DNA of 64,000 bases from positions 9,040,501-9,104,500 of the forward strand of contig NC_134119.1 of the NCBI RefSeq assembly GCF_040939455.1, read 5' to 3'. The position numbers were made by a program, and so were the translations under genes. This stretch comes from Microcebus murinus (Eukaryota; Chordata; Mammalia; Primates; Cheirogaleidae). This document shows, piece after piece, positions 11,919 through 23,589 of this stretch. Below the pieces are notes generated by a model. It did not search any database. It saw only the letters and a list, made by a program, of their open reading frames with translations, and was not told the origin of the DNA. Position 1 is the stretch's first letter, and each line of letters opens with the position of its first letter.

Positions 11919-11950
11919 GCGCGCGCATGCGCACATACACGCACATCAAT
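11885..11950 (+). repeat. (CA)n passing into (GC)n and CA-rich tract
   Basis: About 17 CA units run into 'gcgcgcgcatgcgcacatac', giving more than 60 bases of almost perfectly alternating purine-pyrimidine. It includes an NRF1-type palindrome, CGCGCATGCGCA, at 11922-11933. Alternation of this kind favours Z-DNA. Confidence 0.9.
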
Positions 11951-13049
11951 ATCTTCTCCAAACATCTCATTTTTCAAAATAAAACAACTCATAGAAATTG
12001 CAAACTGAATATCTGCAACGGATATCTATAACGAGGTGGTACAAACCTTAAAAATGCAAAATTTAAAGCATGAAAAAAATCCTACTTATACATAAGGTAG
12101 TTGTAATCTAACCTCATTGATGTTTATGACAGACAAAAAATTTCTATTTTTTCCCTCCAGTCATGCAATTGCTGGATGAAACCCCCAATAAGACATAAAG
12201 GAAATCATAGCACAGAGTATAAAGATTCAGAGAGAATATAATTATACGATAGGGGTGTGTGTGTGTTGTAAGCTTGCACATATCTATCTCTTTCTTAAAA
12301 ATAGAGTGCATAAAGAAAATCTCTGATTTCATTGAAAACAATAATTATGTCAGTTATACTAAGGAAAGGATTATAATACTCAGAATTTGGAATACGTGGT
12401 AACTCACAGTCTAGTATTCTGCATATTTGTTGCAAACTGGTATAAGCTGGTATAATAGATGCCAGTGTGTGTCTATGTGTGTCTGTGTGTGTCTGTGTGT
12501 GTATATACAGATATAGGTATACACATATATACATTTTTTTATTTTCCCTGGTTTTAGCCTATGATCTACTTGGATCTAGTAGAAATACACTACAGAGACA
12601 TGATAGGAATTAACAATATTATATGAATTTCAATGGTCTTAAATTAGACAGCTCCTAGAATGCCAGGACTCAAGTCCTTTGATTTTATATAACTGACAAC
12701 TTCTGCACAGTGCTTTAGTCAGGCAGACCCTACAACAATTAAATAAGAACAAAAGGCTTCTAGTACTGACATTATTGCAAATATATACGGGATGTGCAGT
12801 TATTTCTCCCCCTTTACATATTCCACTAACAGCCTAAGCTATAGCCTCACTTCTCTTGTCCTTTGTACAAACACAAGCCTTGTGATGATGGAGGAATTCG
12901 TTTCCACTTTTTTTTAAAAAAGTGATTTTTCCATAATGGACAAACGAGTTTTAACATATAACAACTAAAAATTGTGTTTTCTTTTTCAACAGAAGGTAAT
13001 AAGAAATCTGTTTTTAAAGTCATCAGCATTGAATGAAAAACATTGCTTT
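11951..13049. other. unassigned A+T-rich sequence with (TG)n
   Basis: An interrupted TG/TC microsatellite lies near 12463-12512, with a shorter TG run near 12255. No gene or named repeat is visible. Confidence 0.5.
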
Positions 13050-13165
13050 TCCTTCACTCACTTTTTCAGTCATTCATCCAGTGTTAACTGAGCACCTATT
13101 TTGTGCCAGACACTAAGCACTGGGGACACAGGAGGGAACAGGACATATTGTCTACCCTCCTGGGA
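13050..13165 (-). repeat. L2 3' end fragment
   Basis: Reading in reverse, the L2 tail is clear from 'cagtcattcatccagtgtta' through 'gagcacctattttgtgccag' and 'cactggggacacagg'. It is an old non-coding fragment. Confidence 0.75.
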
Positions 13166-13689
13166 AGAGACTTTCACTCTGGATCATCAAGATTGCTCTG
13201 TTGCTACAATCCATGAAGTGCTTCATGTGTTTGGGTCTCTTGTCCACTGGAAAAATGCTAAGAAGAAGAGTTATTAGAATGAACTAGAGATATTTTATGC
13301 TTTTGCTGCCCAAAGAGTGGTAAATATATCCCTCTTATACACAATACTACTTTAGATGGTGTACAGATGAACACTATTTAAATTTTATTAGCTATAAATT
13401 TATTTTTTTGTCAATGCAGCCTTTATATATGGATTTTCCAATACCATTTCCTTTTAAAATAGATTTATAAGTTAGTTAAGACAGTGAAAAATTAAGTAGA
13501 AAATAATATAGGTGGTGCATGGATTGGCAATATTCACTGGAAGTGACTTGCAAGGAGCAAACGCTGTTTTGTGTCATTTCAGGGACACCAGGAAGAATAC
13601 TGCCTACGTGAATTCCTGACGGCTTGTCTTCCTAGAGGTGGGCATGGAGGGGAGGGATTCCTCTCCTCACAAAATCATCCGGGAGATGT
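13166..13689. other. unassigned A+T-rich sequence
   Basis: Nothing recognised. Confidence 0.45.
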
Positions 13690-13800
13690 TGCAAAGCAGT
13701 AAGATAGGAGAGCAGATACCACCACTACGCAATCTAGCCATATTACACTTGTACCCCATGCGTTTATACAAATAAAAACAAATAAATAAATAGAGCAAAT
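13690..13800 (+). mobile_element. 5'-truncated L1 3' end
   Basis: The sequence 'ccaccactacgcaatctagc' then 'ttacacttgtaccccatgcg' and an AAAT-rich tail matches the terminal bases of a primate L1 3'UTR. Only about 100 bases remain. I could not define a clear target duplication. Confidence 0.6.
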
Positions 13801-14539
13801 ATGCTTGAGCAAAAGAGCATCTTGGCTTACAGTTATACAAGGCATAAGTGAACTACCTGGGTCATTCTGACATTTTGTTAGAGTCACCACCGGAGACTAC
13901 AACAGTCTCTGGAAAGGAATCGAAGGCCAGTGGAGAAGCAGTGGGTGGGGCTATATGAAGTTTTATGGGATTTGGTGTTTTGAGCCAGATAACAGTATCA
14001 GCACTGATTTCCAGGGTCCCACAAACATATGGTGATGTTTAGAGCAAAAAATGAAACTAGAACATTCTTGGTTCTTTATGAAAGATAAAGGGCTTTATAT
14101 ATTTCATTCAATCTTCCAAAGAAATAAAACCACAAGGTGGTACTGTCCCAATCCATATTGTATGCTTGAAGGCATATATGCTCAGAGTTGTTAAAGTTAA
14201 GCCAAACTGGAACCCAAATATCAGCCCTCTAATTGTCATTCTGTCCTCTTTTTTATTTATGCTTTGTTTTCCAGAAAGACGGCAAGAAAAAGTAGGAAAA
14301 TATTGAAAATAGAAATGGAATTTACCTTTTAATTCTTCTCCCTGTGACCACTGTTGTTAATCTTTTAGTGCTATTTTTGTCAAGAGCTTTTACCAGGCTA
14401 ATAAAAGAAAGCTTGGTAGACAGATGGACAGACAGACGGATAACATGACTTTAGGACATATTCTTTATTCTCTTCTTTTTCTTCCTTTATATATTGTTTT
14501 TCTTTTGAAAAATAACTATACTCACATTCAGGATATCTT
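13801..14539. other. unassigned A+T-rich sequence
   Basis: No recognised gene or repeat. A short GACA-rich patch lies near 14418-14440. Confidence 0.45.
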
Positions 14540-14760
14540 TCCATGCTTCTACCTCAGATGCACCTCCATTCTGGGGTTTTAGAAACAGAATATCTCATCC
14601 TATGGATGTACCATTCCACATTAAGCCTGTCTCATTGATGGGCATTTGGGAGTTTTCAGACTGTTTTTCTATCCAACAATAATGTAGTGACCATCCTCAT
14701 ACATATCTCCTCCCACATTTACATAAGTATTTACGTAGAATTCATTTCCATCAATTTGCT
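14540..14760 (-). mobile_element. L1M 3' fragment, low confidence
   Basis: Phrases such as 'ttgatgggcatttgggagtt' and 'ccaacaataatgtagtgacc' resemble antisense mid-age L1 3' sequence. The match is worn. Confidence 0.45.
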
Positions 14761-15594
14761 AGTTCTCTTTTAATTTTTAGTTTTGATACATACTATCAAA
14801 TTACAATACAACCAGCAAGAGTTGTGGGACCCAGCAACAACTCAAAATGGTATTTTTACTTTATTTCACGTTTCTTTTTCTTTTTTGGTACAAGGTAGGA
14901 ATGATCAAAAGGATATTTTTAAGTGAAATAAAATATTAGATAGTAAAATCCAAACAGGAAAAAATAATAACAAGTAGCATTTATCTAATACTCTACGGTC
15001 TGCAAATACTCCCAGTAATTCCCAATGAATCTTTTCGTTTGATCTTATCGATGAAGGAATCCTCCTGAACCTCGGCTCCCAAAATGAGGTAGAAGGCCGT
15101 GGCATACATTCAGCTTCAAAGAGTTGAAATTTCTGTTACATTTCAGACCTCTATTTCCTGCTCTGCCTACAGCAAAACTGTTCCTTTTAATGACACGTTT
15201 CTTTGTATCCTCAGGGGAAAATTATGAGACCTCTTATATATAGAAAAGAGGGATTCTCTGACTGGTAGCACTTTAGGGGGGTGTGTGTCCCATAGTCGGT
15301 GCCTTTAAGACTCATTTCTTTGAACTCCAATTGGTTTGTCAAAACCAAGTAGCATTACAAAAATATGACAACATTTGCATTATAGGCATCACTTAGGAAT
15401 GATAAATCATCAAATTGAATCAATGTGGATAATGAGGCTATTTACATATTGTGGGTTTTGTTTTGTTTTGTTTATTCTTTTTTTTTTTTTCATCTCCACT
15501 TTTTCCCTAGTCGATCCATTCTCTACCTCCATTTACATTTAAAGGCATCTGGTTAATATGATTTAATTTAGGGACTACTGTAACCCTATGCTAG
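14761..15594. other. unassigned A+T-rich sequence
   Basis: No gene recognised. A GTTTT patch and T run lie near 15455-15490. Confidence 0.45.
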
Positions 15595-15745
15595 TAGGGA
15601 CCAGCGGCATCCACACCCCTGGGAGCTTGTTAGAAATGCAGAATTCCAGGTGCCAGCCCAGACCTCCTGAACCAAAATCTACATTTTAACAAGATCCCCA
15701 GGTGATTCATGTGCACATTAAAGTTTGAGATGCCCTGCTGAAAAT
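15595..15745 (+). mobile_element. MER20-type hAT MITE
   Basis: The blocks 'gagcttgttagaaatgcaga', 'cagacctcctgaaccaaaat' and 'ccccaggtgattcatgtgca' match MER20. The 5' end is worn. MER20 copies can act as regulatory DNA in placental mammals, but nothing here shows that for this copy. Confidence 0.7.
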
Positions 15746-15849
15746 CTTTCCTACACTCATCCAAGACAGAAAATTGATTTTTAAAAAATAATAACAACAA
15801 AAGAAGGAACCAAACCACAGATAGGACCCGCACTAACCTGCACTGACAC

Positions 15850-15910
15850 AGGCGGGGAAGAAGGAAGGAGGGGAGGGAGGGAGAGAGGGAGGGGGGAGGA
15901 AGAGGGGAAA
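15850..15910 (+). repeat. GA-rich low-complexity tract
   Basis: About 60 bases of interrupted GGGA/GGAA/GAGA purines. Confidence 0.85.
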
Positions 15911-16079
15911 AGAACAAAAGGGCTAATTATTTACTAATCTGGAAATATAGACCTTATTTCAAAGAACACTGTAATAATATTCTCTTCCTATTCCTGTTTT
16001 AAGCATGACTGTTCCGTATTTCTTCAGAAAAGGGGCTAAAAGCTAGAGCGCCATATATTTTGTATAGGTGAGGCTTTAA

Positions 16080-16640
16080 TATGCTTCAGACCCCCCAGTG
16101 CCTAATGAAAGCCTTTTAAGTAAATCTCACCAAGCTCTAATCTCAAAGAGCCTCCCATGTTCTTCTCTGCTGTTCTTATTTAATTTTTAATAAGAACAAT
16201 TCCACACAGCTCGAAAGCACGGCTCAATTAAGAAATATTCCTACCAGGCATCTTTGAAATCTTGCAGCATTCTCTTCCTTCTGTTTCCTCGTGACCCTCA
16301 ATTTGGTTGTGTTGAGACGTTTGTGGGGAGGAGGGGAAAAATGAGGCTTATTTTTTAATTGCGAGTTCAATTTCACACTGTTCTTTATGAGATGGCAAGA
16401 CCAGTTTTTAAAGGCAGAAATGCAACTCATGGAACTGCTGCCAGAAGGCTACAGTGGCATATCTTAGTATCCTATTTTGAAATTTCAAGTGGCATCTTTG
16501 ATCTGATTCCTTAGGCATTAGATGTCCTTGAAGTTATATCAAGGTCAAGAGAAATAATTTTGAAAGAAACAATTGTGTCTAAATCACAGAACCCCAACCA
16601 CAAGTATTATAAAGTAATCTAAACTCCCTAATAATGCTGT
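16080..16640. other. repeat-free segment, candidate conserved non-coding element
   Basis: No transposon signature is visible and base composition is mixed. The segment contains a perfect 9-bp inverted repeat, GTTCTTATT (16172-16180) and AATAAGAAC (16189-16197), around an 8-base loop, plus TTAATT-type sites. Absence of repeat DNA over 560 bases is only weak evidence of constraint. Confidence 0.3.
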
Positions 16641-17654
16641 ATGGTTTATAATAGAATTATTGCTTAGTTCTTCCTAGTAAAATTTACCTTGCATTAATAT
16701 GTCCTTTCTAAAGACTAGTTTCTAGAGATTAAAATTCGGCCACAAATTTTCACTAGCTGCTCTTGTTTTTCAGCTGAGAACTCATGTTTATACCTGTATC
16801 TGCTTATCTAATACATCAAAACACATACATGTATGTATATATGTGTATGTAACAACCACCACCACCAATAGTGTTGCCCTCATTAATTCTGAAATCACAA
16901 AAGCAAATGTACAAAATTACACATTCATTGTTTTTATGATATTTGTGACCCATCTACTGTCTAAAATGTGAGGAAGCTTACTGAATCAAATATAATATAA
17001 ATGGGATAATTATATATGGAATCACTGGGGGGAAAAGACATTTAAAATGGCAATAAGACAGACTTCACCATACATCAGAGCTACAGGTACACTGACCATT
17101 GAATTTAACTTTGCCTGTCCTAGTGGCAGAGACAAAGAGAAAAACAAATTGAACTACATGTCTCACACTCCATCACAGGAGAAAATGTACAAACATAACA
17201 AAAGTAAAACTTTCATGGCCCTAAAGAAATGTTCACATGAATCCATATTTCAGGGACCTCAAGCGACCTAACAACCAATGTCTTCAAATATGGCCACACC
17301 AAAGACAAGATACAGCTATAGTGAACAATCTTTCTATTGTTCTATCGGAACAATCTTTAATAACTTAGAGAGGTGATTCCTACAGGTAGATGGGATATAT
17401 ACCACATAGTTCATCATAGGCATGGAAGTCAGAGATCTTGGCATAGACATGGCTCAAAATGTCCCATTTCCCTTTCAAATTTCAGACATTCCCAGCAAAG
17501 TCATCAAGGTTACTTCTCAGATTAGCTAAACTGCTAATATTCCATTTGATTTACCTGGAGACTTGGTGCCTTTAGAAACCAAGTGTCTTAAAATAAAAAT
17601 TAGCATCCTACCATAAAAATATAGAAGCTTGAAAGTATATTTATCTCGGCCACA
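16641..17654. other. unassigned A+T-rich sequence
   Basis: No gene or named repeat. The 74-codon frame at 17047-17271 has no visible domain. Confidence 0.45.
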
Positions 17655-18100
17655 AAGTACCTTTTTAAAAATAACTTTATTGAGGTATGATTTATATAAT
17701 GTAAAATTTCATCATTTCAATTGTTTTTAGTAAATTTATGGCATTGTACAAAGATCACAACAATCTACTTGTGAAATATTTTATCGCCCAAGAAAGATCA
17801 TGCCAATTTTTAGTTAATTTTTCCACCCCCCAAACCTAGGCAACCACTAATTTACTTTCTGTCTCTATGGATTTGTTTTTTCTAGACATTTCATATCAAT
17901 GGAATCACACAACATGTGGTCTTTTGTGTCTAGCTTCTTTCACTTAGCATGATGTTTCTGAGATTTATCTATGTTGTAGTACATATCAAGACTTCATTCC
18001 TTTGCATTGATGAATAGTATTCCATTGTGTAGATATACCACATTTTATCTATCTATTCACCAGTCGATAGACATTTGGGTTGTTTTCTAATTTTAGTCAC
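17655..18100 (-). mobile_element. L1M 3' end fragment
   Basis: Antisense L1 landmarks occur in order: 'aactttattgaggtatgatt', 'ttcatatcaatggaatcaca', 'gcattgatgaatagtattcc' and 'gatagacatttgggttgttt'. These lie in the L1 3' half. No intact coding remains. Confidence 0.85.
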
Positions 18101-18329
18101 AAGGAAGCTTTCCCATCTGAAGAGAGATTCACAAATCCTAAAGGTGGGGCCCATAGCACTTTGGATTTGTTCAAACACTTGGACAAACAAGGAATGTCCA
18201 AAGTCTCCGGTTTCCAGATCATGTAACATGCAATAAATAAATTGGGAACACGTTTTTCCGAATCATAAAATAATATTCTGTATGCCTCTCCTTTTGCCCT
18301 TCCCTTAGCTAAGTTTTAATAATTACCTT

Positions 18330-18510
18330 AGCTTTATTGAAGGCTTATAATATTTGAGGCTTATGTTAATTTTGCATGTATTATCTCATTCAATTCTCAC
18401 AATAATCCTATGACATCAGGATTATTTTTGCCTCCTTTTAATAAATAATGAAATCAAGACTTTTGTTAATTACTCACTCAAGATCATGTAGTTAGGAGCA
18501 GGGGGATTAA
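18330..18510 (-). repeat. MIR SINE
   Basis: Reverse MIR: 'gcatgtattatctcattcaa', 'ttctcacaataatcctatga', then 'aagatcatgtagttaggagc'. Confidence 0.7.
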
Positions 18511-18540
18511 ACAATCTCCTAATTTGATTCCAGAGCCTGT

Positions 18541-19022
18541 GTGTATATCCACGGTATATACTGCCTCTTCACACGGCAGTGCAAACCTCCCTTCCTCAAA
18601 GGAGTCCTTTCCTAATCCCCTGGGAACTGAGACTCCTGGTAAGTGTCCTGAGACCTCTGTGCTTCTTCATGGCACCCCTGCCCTGGTAATTAACGTTTCA
18701 CATGCATATTTCCTTCCAGTCGGTTCCAAGAGGACAGAGAACTGGACTTAGCTCTGTTTTCTTCTTCTTATACTCTAGCCCCTGCCCCATCCTGAGCATA
18801 TTATAGGCATTCGACAAATGTGCATTAAATATATAAGTAATTTTAAAAATTAGAAAAACTTCCTAAAGTTCACACCAGGATAAGTTTGTTAGTTGCCAAG
18901 CACTTCCAAAAAATGGTATGATATTTCTACTCTCTTTAGATCATTTAGTATTGACATTTAAATATTGGAGAATCCTTGCCAAATGCAAAGAAAAATATAT
19001 GATTTCAGAGTGTTTGATGATA
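18541..19022. other. unassigned sequence
   Basis: No gene recognised. The 75-codon frame at 18524-18751 shows no domain. Confidence 0.4.
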
Positions 19023-19036
19023 AGGAGAGCCCTTTG

Positions 19037-19388
19037 TGTTTTTTTTGTTTTTTTTTTTTTTTTTTTTTTTGAGACAGAGTCTCGCTTTGTTGCCCAGGCT
19101 AGAGTGAGTGCCGTGGCGTCAGCCTAGCTCACAGCAACCTCAAACTCCTGGCTCAAGCAATCCTCCTGCCTCAGCCTCCCAAGTAGCTGGGACCACAGGC
19201 ATGCGCCACCATGCCCGGCTAATTTTTTGTATGTATATATTAGTTGGCCAATTAATTTCTTTCTATTTATAGTAGAGACGGGGTCTCGCTCTTGCTCAGG
19301 CTGGTTTCGAACTCCTGACCTCGAGCAATCCGCCCGCCTCGGCCTCCCAGAGAGCTAGGATTACAGGCGTGAGCCACCGCGCCCGGCC
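19037..19388 (-). mobile_element. Alu, lemur-type, nearly full length
   Basis: A complete dimeric Alu lies in reverse orientation with a long T run at its left. It carries the lemur-type inter-arm segment 'ttggccaattaatttctttc' and 'tatttatagtagagacgggg'. A perfect 14-bp target duplication, 'aggagagccctttg', flanks it (19023-19036 and 19389-19402). High identity to the recalled lemur consensus and exact duplications point to a recent, lineage-specific insertion. Confidence 0.97.
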
Positions 19389-19402
19389 AGGAGAGCCCTT
19401 TG

Positions 19403-19784
19403 AAGTGAATTAATCAATGGGTTTGTTTCCTTCAGTGGGCTGAGATGCTAAAACCATGTCATAAACCCAAGAGGGGATTATGACATAAACCCAAGCTGGT
19501 TATCAATTAGAAATGCTTTTTGCCTGCAGGTTACAAAACCTGTATAATATTGGCTTAACAAACAAGAGTGATTTTCTTACAGGACAAAAATCTTGGCATC
19601 AGGTAGTTGGTTCAAGCCAGTGCAGTGGCAATGAGATACAGGTTCCTTCTATCTTTTCCCCCTTCCATCGGCATGTTGGGTACCGTGGTGAAAAACGGCT
19701 TCTGTCCCTCTCAATGTATCGTGGCTGAGAGCACAACTGGAAGAGGTTGGATGCAAAAGTGTTTTCCCAGAGTCATCCTGTCTG
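19403..19784. other. unassigned sequence
   Basis: A 12-13-base phrase, 'cataaacccaag', occurs twice near 19460-19495. No gene is visible. Confidence 0.4.
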
Positions 19785-19910
19785 TCATTCATTCATGTAA
19801 AACATATTTACTGAGCAACTATTATGTGCCAACCACTGATCTAAGCTCCAACGATGGGGCAGGGAATAAAATAGTCTCTCTGCTCTCCTGCAGTTTGTGT
19901 TCTAAACTGC
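19785..19910 (-). repeat. L2 3' end fragment
   Basis: The reverse L2 tail is recognisable as 'gtcattcattcatgtaaaac', 'actattatgtgccaaccact' and 'ggggcagggaataaaatagt'. Confidence 0.7.
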
Positions 19911-19954
19911 CTCAAGCAGCTCACATTTTCTGAGTAATCATTAAGGTCTAGGCT

Positions 19955-20173
19955 AGGATTTCCCAACTTTGTACTATTGACATTCAGGGCTAGATAATTC
20001 TTTGTTACGAGGTCTGTCTTGTACATTTTAGAATGTTTAGCAGAATCTCTGGCCTATACTCACTGGGTGCCAGAGGCACCTGCCCCCACCCCCAGCCCAC
20101 TTGTGACAACCAAGAATGTCTTGAGACATTGCCAAATGTCCCCTGGGAGGCAGACTTTTCTCAGTTGAGACCA
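19955..20173 (-). mobile_element. MER5-type hAT MITE
   Basis: Landmarks: 'ctattgacattcagggctag', 'cacttgtgacaaccaagaat' and 'cattgccaaatgtcccctgg'. This is a near full-length reverse MER5A copy. Confidence 0.85.
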
Positions 20174-20189
20174 GTCAAGGCATTTTTCT

Positions 20190-20370
20190 AAGTGTGCCAT
20201 GTGTATTAGCTCATCTAACCTTTACAACAACCCCATTTCAGAAATGTAGGGAAAAATAAACAAACAAAAAACCTTAGCCATGGAGACACTAATTCTCCAA
20301 AGTTGCAAAGCTGGCACCAGAGCCCACCTCTTAACCAGTCTACCAGCTGCACTGCCTCTTGTGGGCACAG
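20190..20370 (-). repeat. MIR SINE
   Basis: Reverse MIR: 'tgtattagctcatctaacct', 'acaacaaccccatttcagaa', then 'gttgcaaagctggcaccaga'. An AAAC-rich patch interrupts it. Confidence 0.65.
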
Positions 20371-21067
20371 GGACACCTTAGCTGCATGGGAGTCAGGGGC
20401 AACAATAACATGACCAGCTGATACTAATCCCAATCCATGGCCTTCATATATTAAGTGAGTAAAACCCACATTACTAGCTTAGAACAGTGCCTGAAACATA
20501 GTACAAAATACCTAACGTATAGCTATTATAACCATTCTTATTGCCTGGGTCTGAGCACATTGTCACCCAAAACAAAATTAAGGGTTATTAGCCAGAGAGA
20601 AGCATGGGCTGGATGTCATGACAAAAATGACAAATAATGGTGCATTATATAATAGCATATAACAATGTCAGCAACATCTGTTTCCTAGTACTGGGGGATC
20701 AATTTCATGTAATGGCTCTACTAAGATATTGAAATGTAAGTAAAATAGGAAGCACGTTGAGACATAGTCCCCTCTTATATCATTTGAATCTGGAAATTCA
20801 TCCATCATAAGAACTTAACTACTTACTATGAGTTTAGAAGTGATAATATGTTACAGGCTTTAAAAAGCATTAAAAGCCTGTGTTTTATTCAGAGAATATT
20901 CAGTTTTCTTCATCTATTGTTTCTGCATGTGAAGTTAAAAATGGATGAGAAAATTACGAAGCACATAGAGGACAGATGACATCCCTAACCACGTCCAGAC
21001 TGGAGAAAGGACTAGTAACTCAAAACTGTGCCCCAGCCAGCTCATTACCCATAAAGATGTAGAAGGA
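20371..21067. other. unassigned A+T-rich sequence
   Basis: No gene recognised. Phrases near 20478-20535 resemble MIR but are too short to call. Confidence 0.4.
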
Positions 21068-21235
21068 TTCAGTCACTCATTTAACAAATGTATATGGAGA
21101 TATATAAGAATCAATAATTATTTTGAGGTCATGCTCTGAGCCAGATACAGTTCAAAACACTAAGGATACAGCAGTAGGAAAATCACACAAACTCCCTGCC
21201 TTCATAGAGTTTTCATTCTAGTAGTGAGACAGAGA
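21068..21235 (-). repeat. L2 3' end fragment
   Basis: Reverse L2: 'ggattcagtcactcatttaa', 'aaggatacagcagtaggaaa', 'ccctgccttcatagagtttt'. It has a small internal insertion. Confidence 0.65.
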
Positions 21236-21711
21236 AAATCAACAAGAGAGTCAGGATTTGTACTCGGAACAGCAAGATTCCATTCCATTTTGCCCTCCTT
21301 CCCTGTATGGCTTTGCTCTATGGAAACAAAGGCTTAGATGAGATTCACAAAGGCTGAAAAATATGTTTCAGATAACATCCAACCGAAGAATGGTAAGGAA
21401 CCCTTTATTTTGTAGATAAGAAAATCGAGTCCTGGAGGAAGTGTCTTCCCTAAGGTCACACTATGTATTAACCAGAAAATTTTAACAATAACAACGAAAA
21501 AACTTCAACTCAAACTCACTTAGCCCTAAAAATGGGCAAATTTGGGTCGTATAATTGATTGGCACGCCTGATGGGTGAACCATGACAGCAGGTAAGGTTT
21601 GATCCAAGACTTCGGGTCCTATTGTCGGAACACTGACACTTTCACATGTCTCAGTACTGTTTTCTTCTCTGTTTCCATGCTCGTTGAGCCTCACTCTATC
21701 GTGGTCACTCT
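21236..21711. other. unassigned sequence
   Basis: No gene is visible. Part of 21395-21475 reads like a reverse MIR scrap ('gaggaagtgtcttccctaag'). Confidence 0.4.
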
Positions 21712-21945
21712 ACAAGAATGGCTGCAGCCAGAGACACAGGTTCAAATCCCAGCTCCACCACTTACAAGCTGTGTGACTCAGGTATATTCCTTTAACCTCT
21801 CTGTGCCACAGTTTCCCCATCTGTGAAATGGGGACAATAAAAGTACATGCAAGACGGGATTTTTGTGAAGATTAAAAGAGATAATTCATGTGAAAGCATG
21901 TTCTGAAATCAGTGCCTGGGAAAGAGTAAACACTCAGTAAAGGTT
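21712..21945 (+). repeat. MIR SINE, near full length
   Basis: Forward MIR landmarks in order: 'aggttcaaatcccagctcca', 'acaagctgtgtgactcaggt', 'cagtttccccatctgtgaaa' and 'aagagtaaacactcagtaaa'. The tRNA-like head and conserved core are both visible. Confidence 0.9.
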
Positions 21946-22795
21946 AGATAGGATTATTGCCAGTTTATTCATTATTCAACTCAGACTAGGCTGGGCCTGG
22001 GCCAGGTGTCCACTCCTCAGAGAGTCACTGGAGCTGGTGACAGGACACCCTGATCAGCCGAGCTGGAGCCATGAGGTGCAGGAAGACAACACAGCCTGTT
22101 TTCAATCCCACAAGCTGAAACTGGGGGAGTATGAATCCCCAGAAGAAAACAGGCTAATACCAGAAGGGGAAAAAATGCACGCTGGGTTTACAAACGAAAT
22201 AGCTGTCCATTGCAGAGAGCTTTGGGCATGTAAGGAGCTGGGAAATGGAGACAAAGAGGGGTAATGTGCTAAAAAAAAAAAAAAAAAAAAAAAAAAGTAC
22301 CAAGGAAGACACAGTGGTAGAATAGGGGAGCCACCGAGCCATCACTATGTGTCAACTCAAACAAGGATATCCTGAGAAATGAAACCGAGCCAACAAAAAC
22401 TTTTCCTCTGATGTCCTGTGTTTAGGCCAATATTTCTGGTGGGGTTATGGGGTTGTAGACTTTGTTTTTAAATTTGATCTGAGATCTTGCAATTTCTTTG
22501 ACCATTTTCACTGCACAAAATTTTAAATTCCTGAAACTTGATATATAGCCAAAGTGACAGACTGGTTTTACTTGAGACGAGTTTGGCTTTCAGAGTGCCT
22601 TGCTTCACCCCACAATGTTTTCTAAAAATTAAAATAAGTTTCCCAATATTTGAGAATAGGGAGACTTTGATTGCCTTGCGGATTTCCAGTGTCCCTTTTG
22701 ACCAATGGAGACAGTGGGCACTTGGGGACTGAATTCCCGCTTGGCAGCGGGTGGCGCTGAGTTGCTCCTTGGGACAAAGCCAGTAGGTTCCAGAT
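21946..22795. other. unassigned sequence with pure A run
   Basis: An uninterrupted A run of about 27 bases lies near 22270-22296. The 300 bases before it could be a retrocopy or an unrecognised element, but I see no target duplication and no protein similarity. The 123-codon minus-strand frame at 22468-22839 runs partly through a MER20 copy and is judged fortuitous. Confidence 0.4.
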
Positions 22796-22947
22796 CCTTG
22801 AGACGCAAAGCATGGTCCAAGCACCAGCAGCACGCGCATGAGCCAGGAGCTTGTCGGAAAGGTAGGACCTCAAGCCCCACACCAGACCTTCTGAATCAGA
22901 ATGAACAAAACTCCCAGGTGATCTGAATGCATGTGAGAAACACTGCC
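22796..22947 (+). mobile_element. MER20-type hAT MITE, worn
   Basis: Phrases 'ccaggagcttgtcggaaagg', 'ccttctgaatcagaatgaac' and 'tcccaggtgatctgaatgca' match MER20, ending in a degraded 'gagaaacactg'. Confidence 0.65.
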
Positions 22948-23589
22948 CCCACCTGGGCCTTGCTCGCTTCTCACACTGAAGGTCAGAGCCCAGGCAAGAG
23001 AAACAGGCAGGGCATAAAATTTAAGGACGTCCTCGCTCCCAGCGTCATGCAAGTGCCTCCTCCGTAGGGTCATGCAAATGCAGCGTCAACCCTTGCACAA
23101 CTGAGAGCACACACCTCCTAGGTACCGTGCCCCGCACGCAGCTGTTGCCTGAATCTGGTCCTGGCTCTGCTGAAGATGTTCAATTTACTGTAATGTCCCA
23201 CTTGCACAGTGTTAGGACTAGACAGGAGCACAGAAAAATCTAGTACGACTCCTTAGTTTTGCAACTGGAAACATAGAACTAAAAGAGAGAATACAACTGG
23301 CCCAGAGTTGAGCTTCTGATTGATTAGTGGCAGAACAGAGAAGAGAAATCAAGTTCCCACTGGCTGGGGCTCACCAAAGCTCTGCCACCAATCCACAGCA
23401 GCTTCGCTCCCAGGTTGGCCACAAGCCCTGGATAAACTTATAAAGGGACGAGACTTTGTAAGCAGATCAAGGATCATGGAAAGCAAGATTTTCTAATTCC
23501 TTTATCAACAAATCATTACAAATGATCACCTCTTGATAAATAACTCAGTTGCCTAGGTAACATAGATAGATTTAAAGGAACTTGAAAGT
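22948..23589. other. unassigned sequence
   Basis: No gene or clear repeat. CpG content is slightly raised around 23020-23130 but not island-like. Confidence 0.4.

Noticed and set aside
11922..11933. NRF1 site as evidence of a promoter
   Set aside because: The palindrome arises inside a CA/GC alternating simple repeat and there is no CpG island around it, so it is not annotated as a regulatory site.
22270..22296. A27 run as the tail of a processed gene copy
   Set aside because: No coding similarity was found upstream and no flanking target duplication could be identified.
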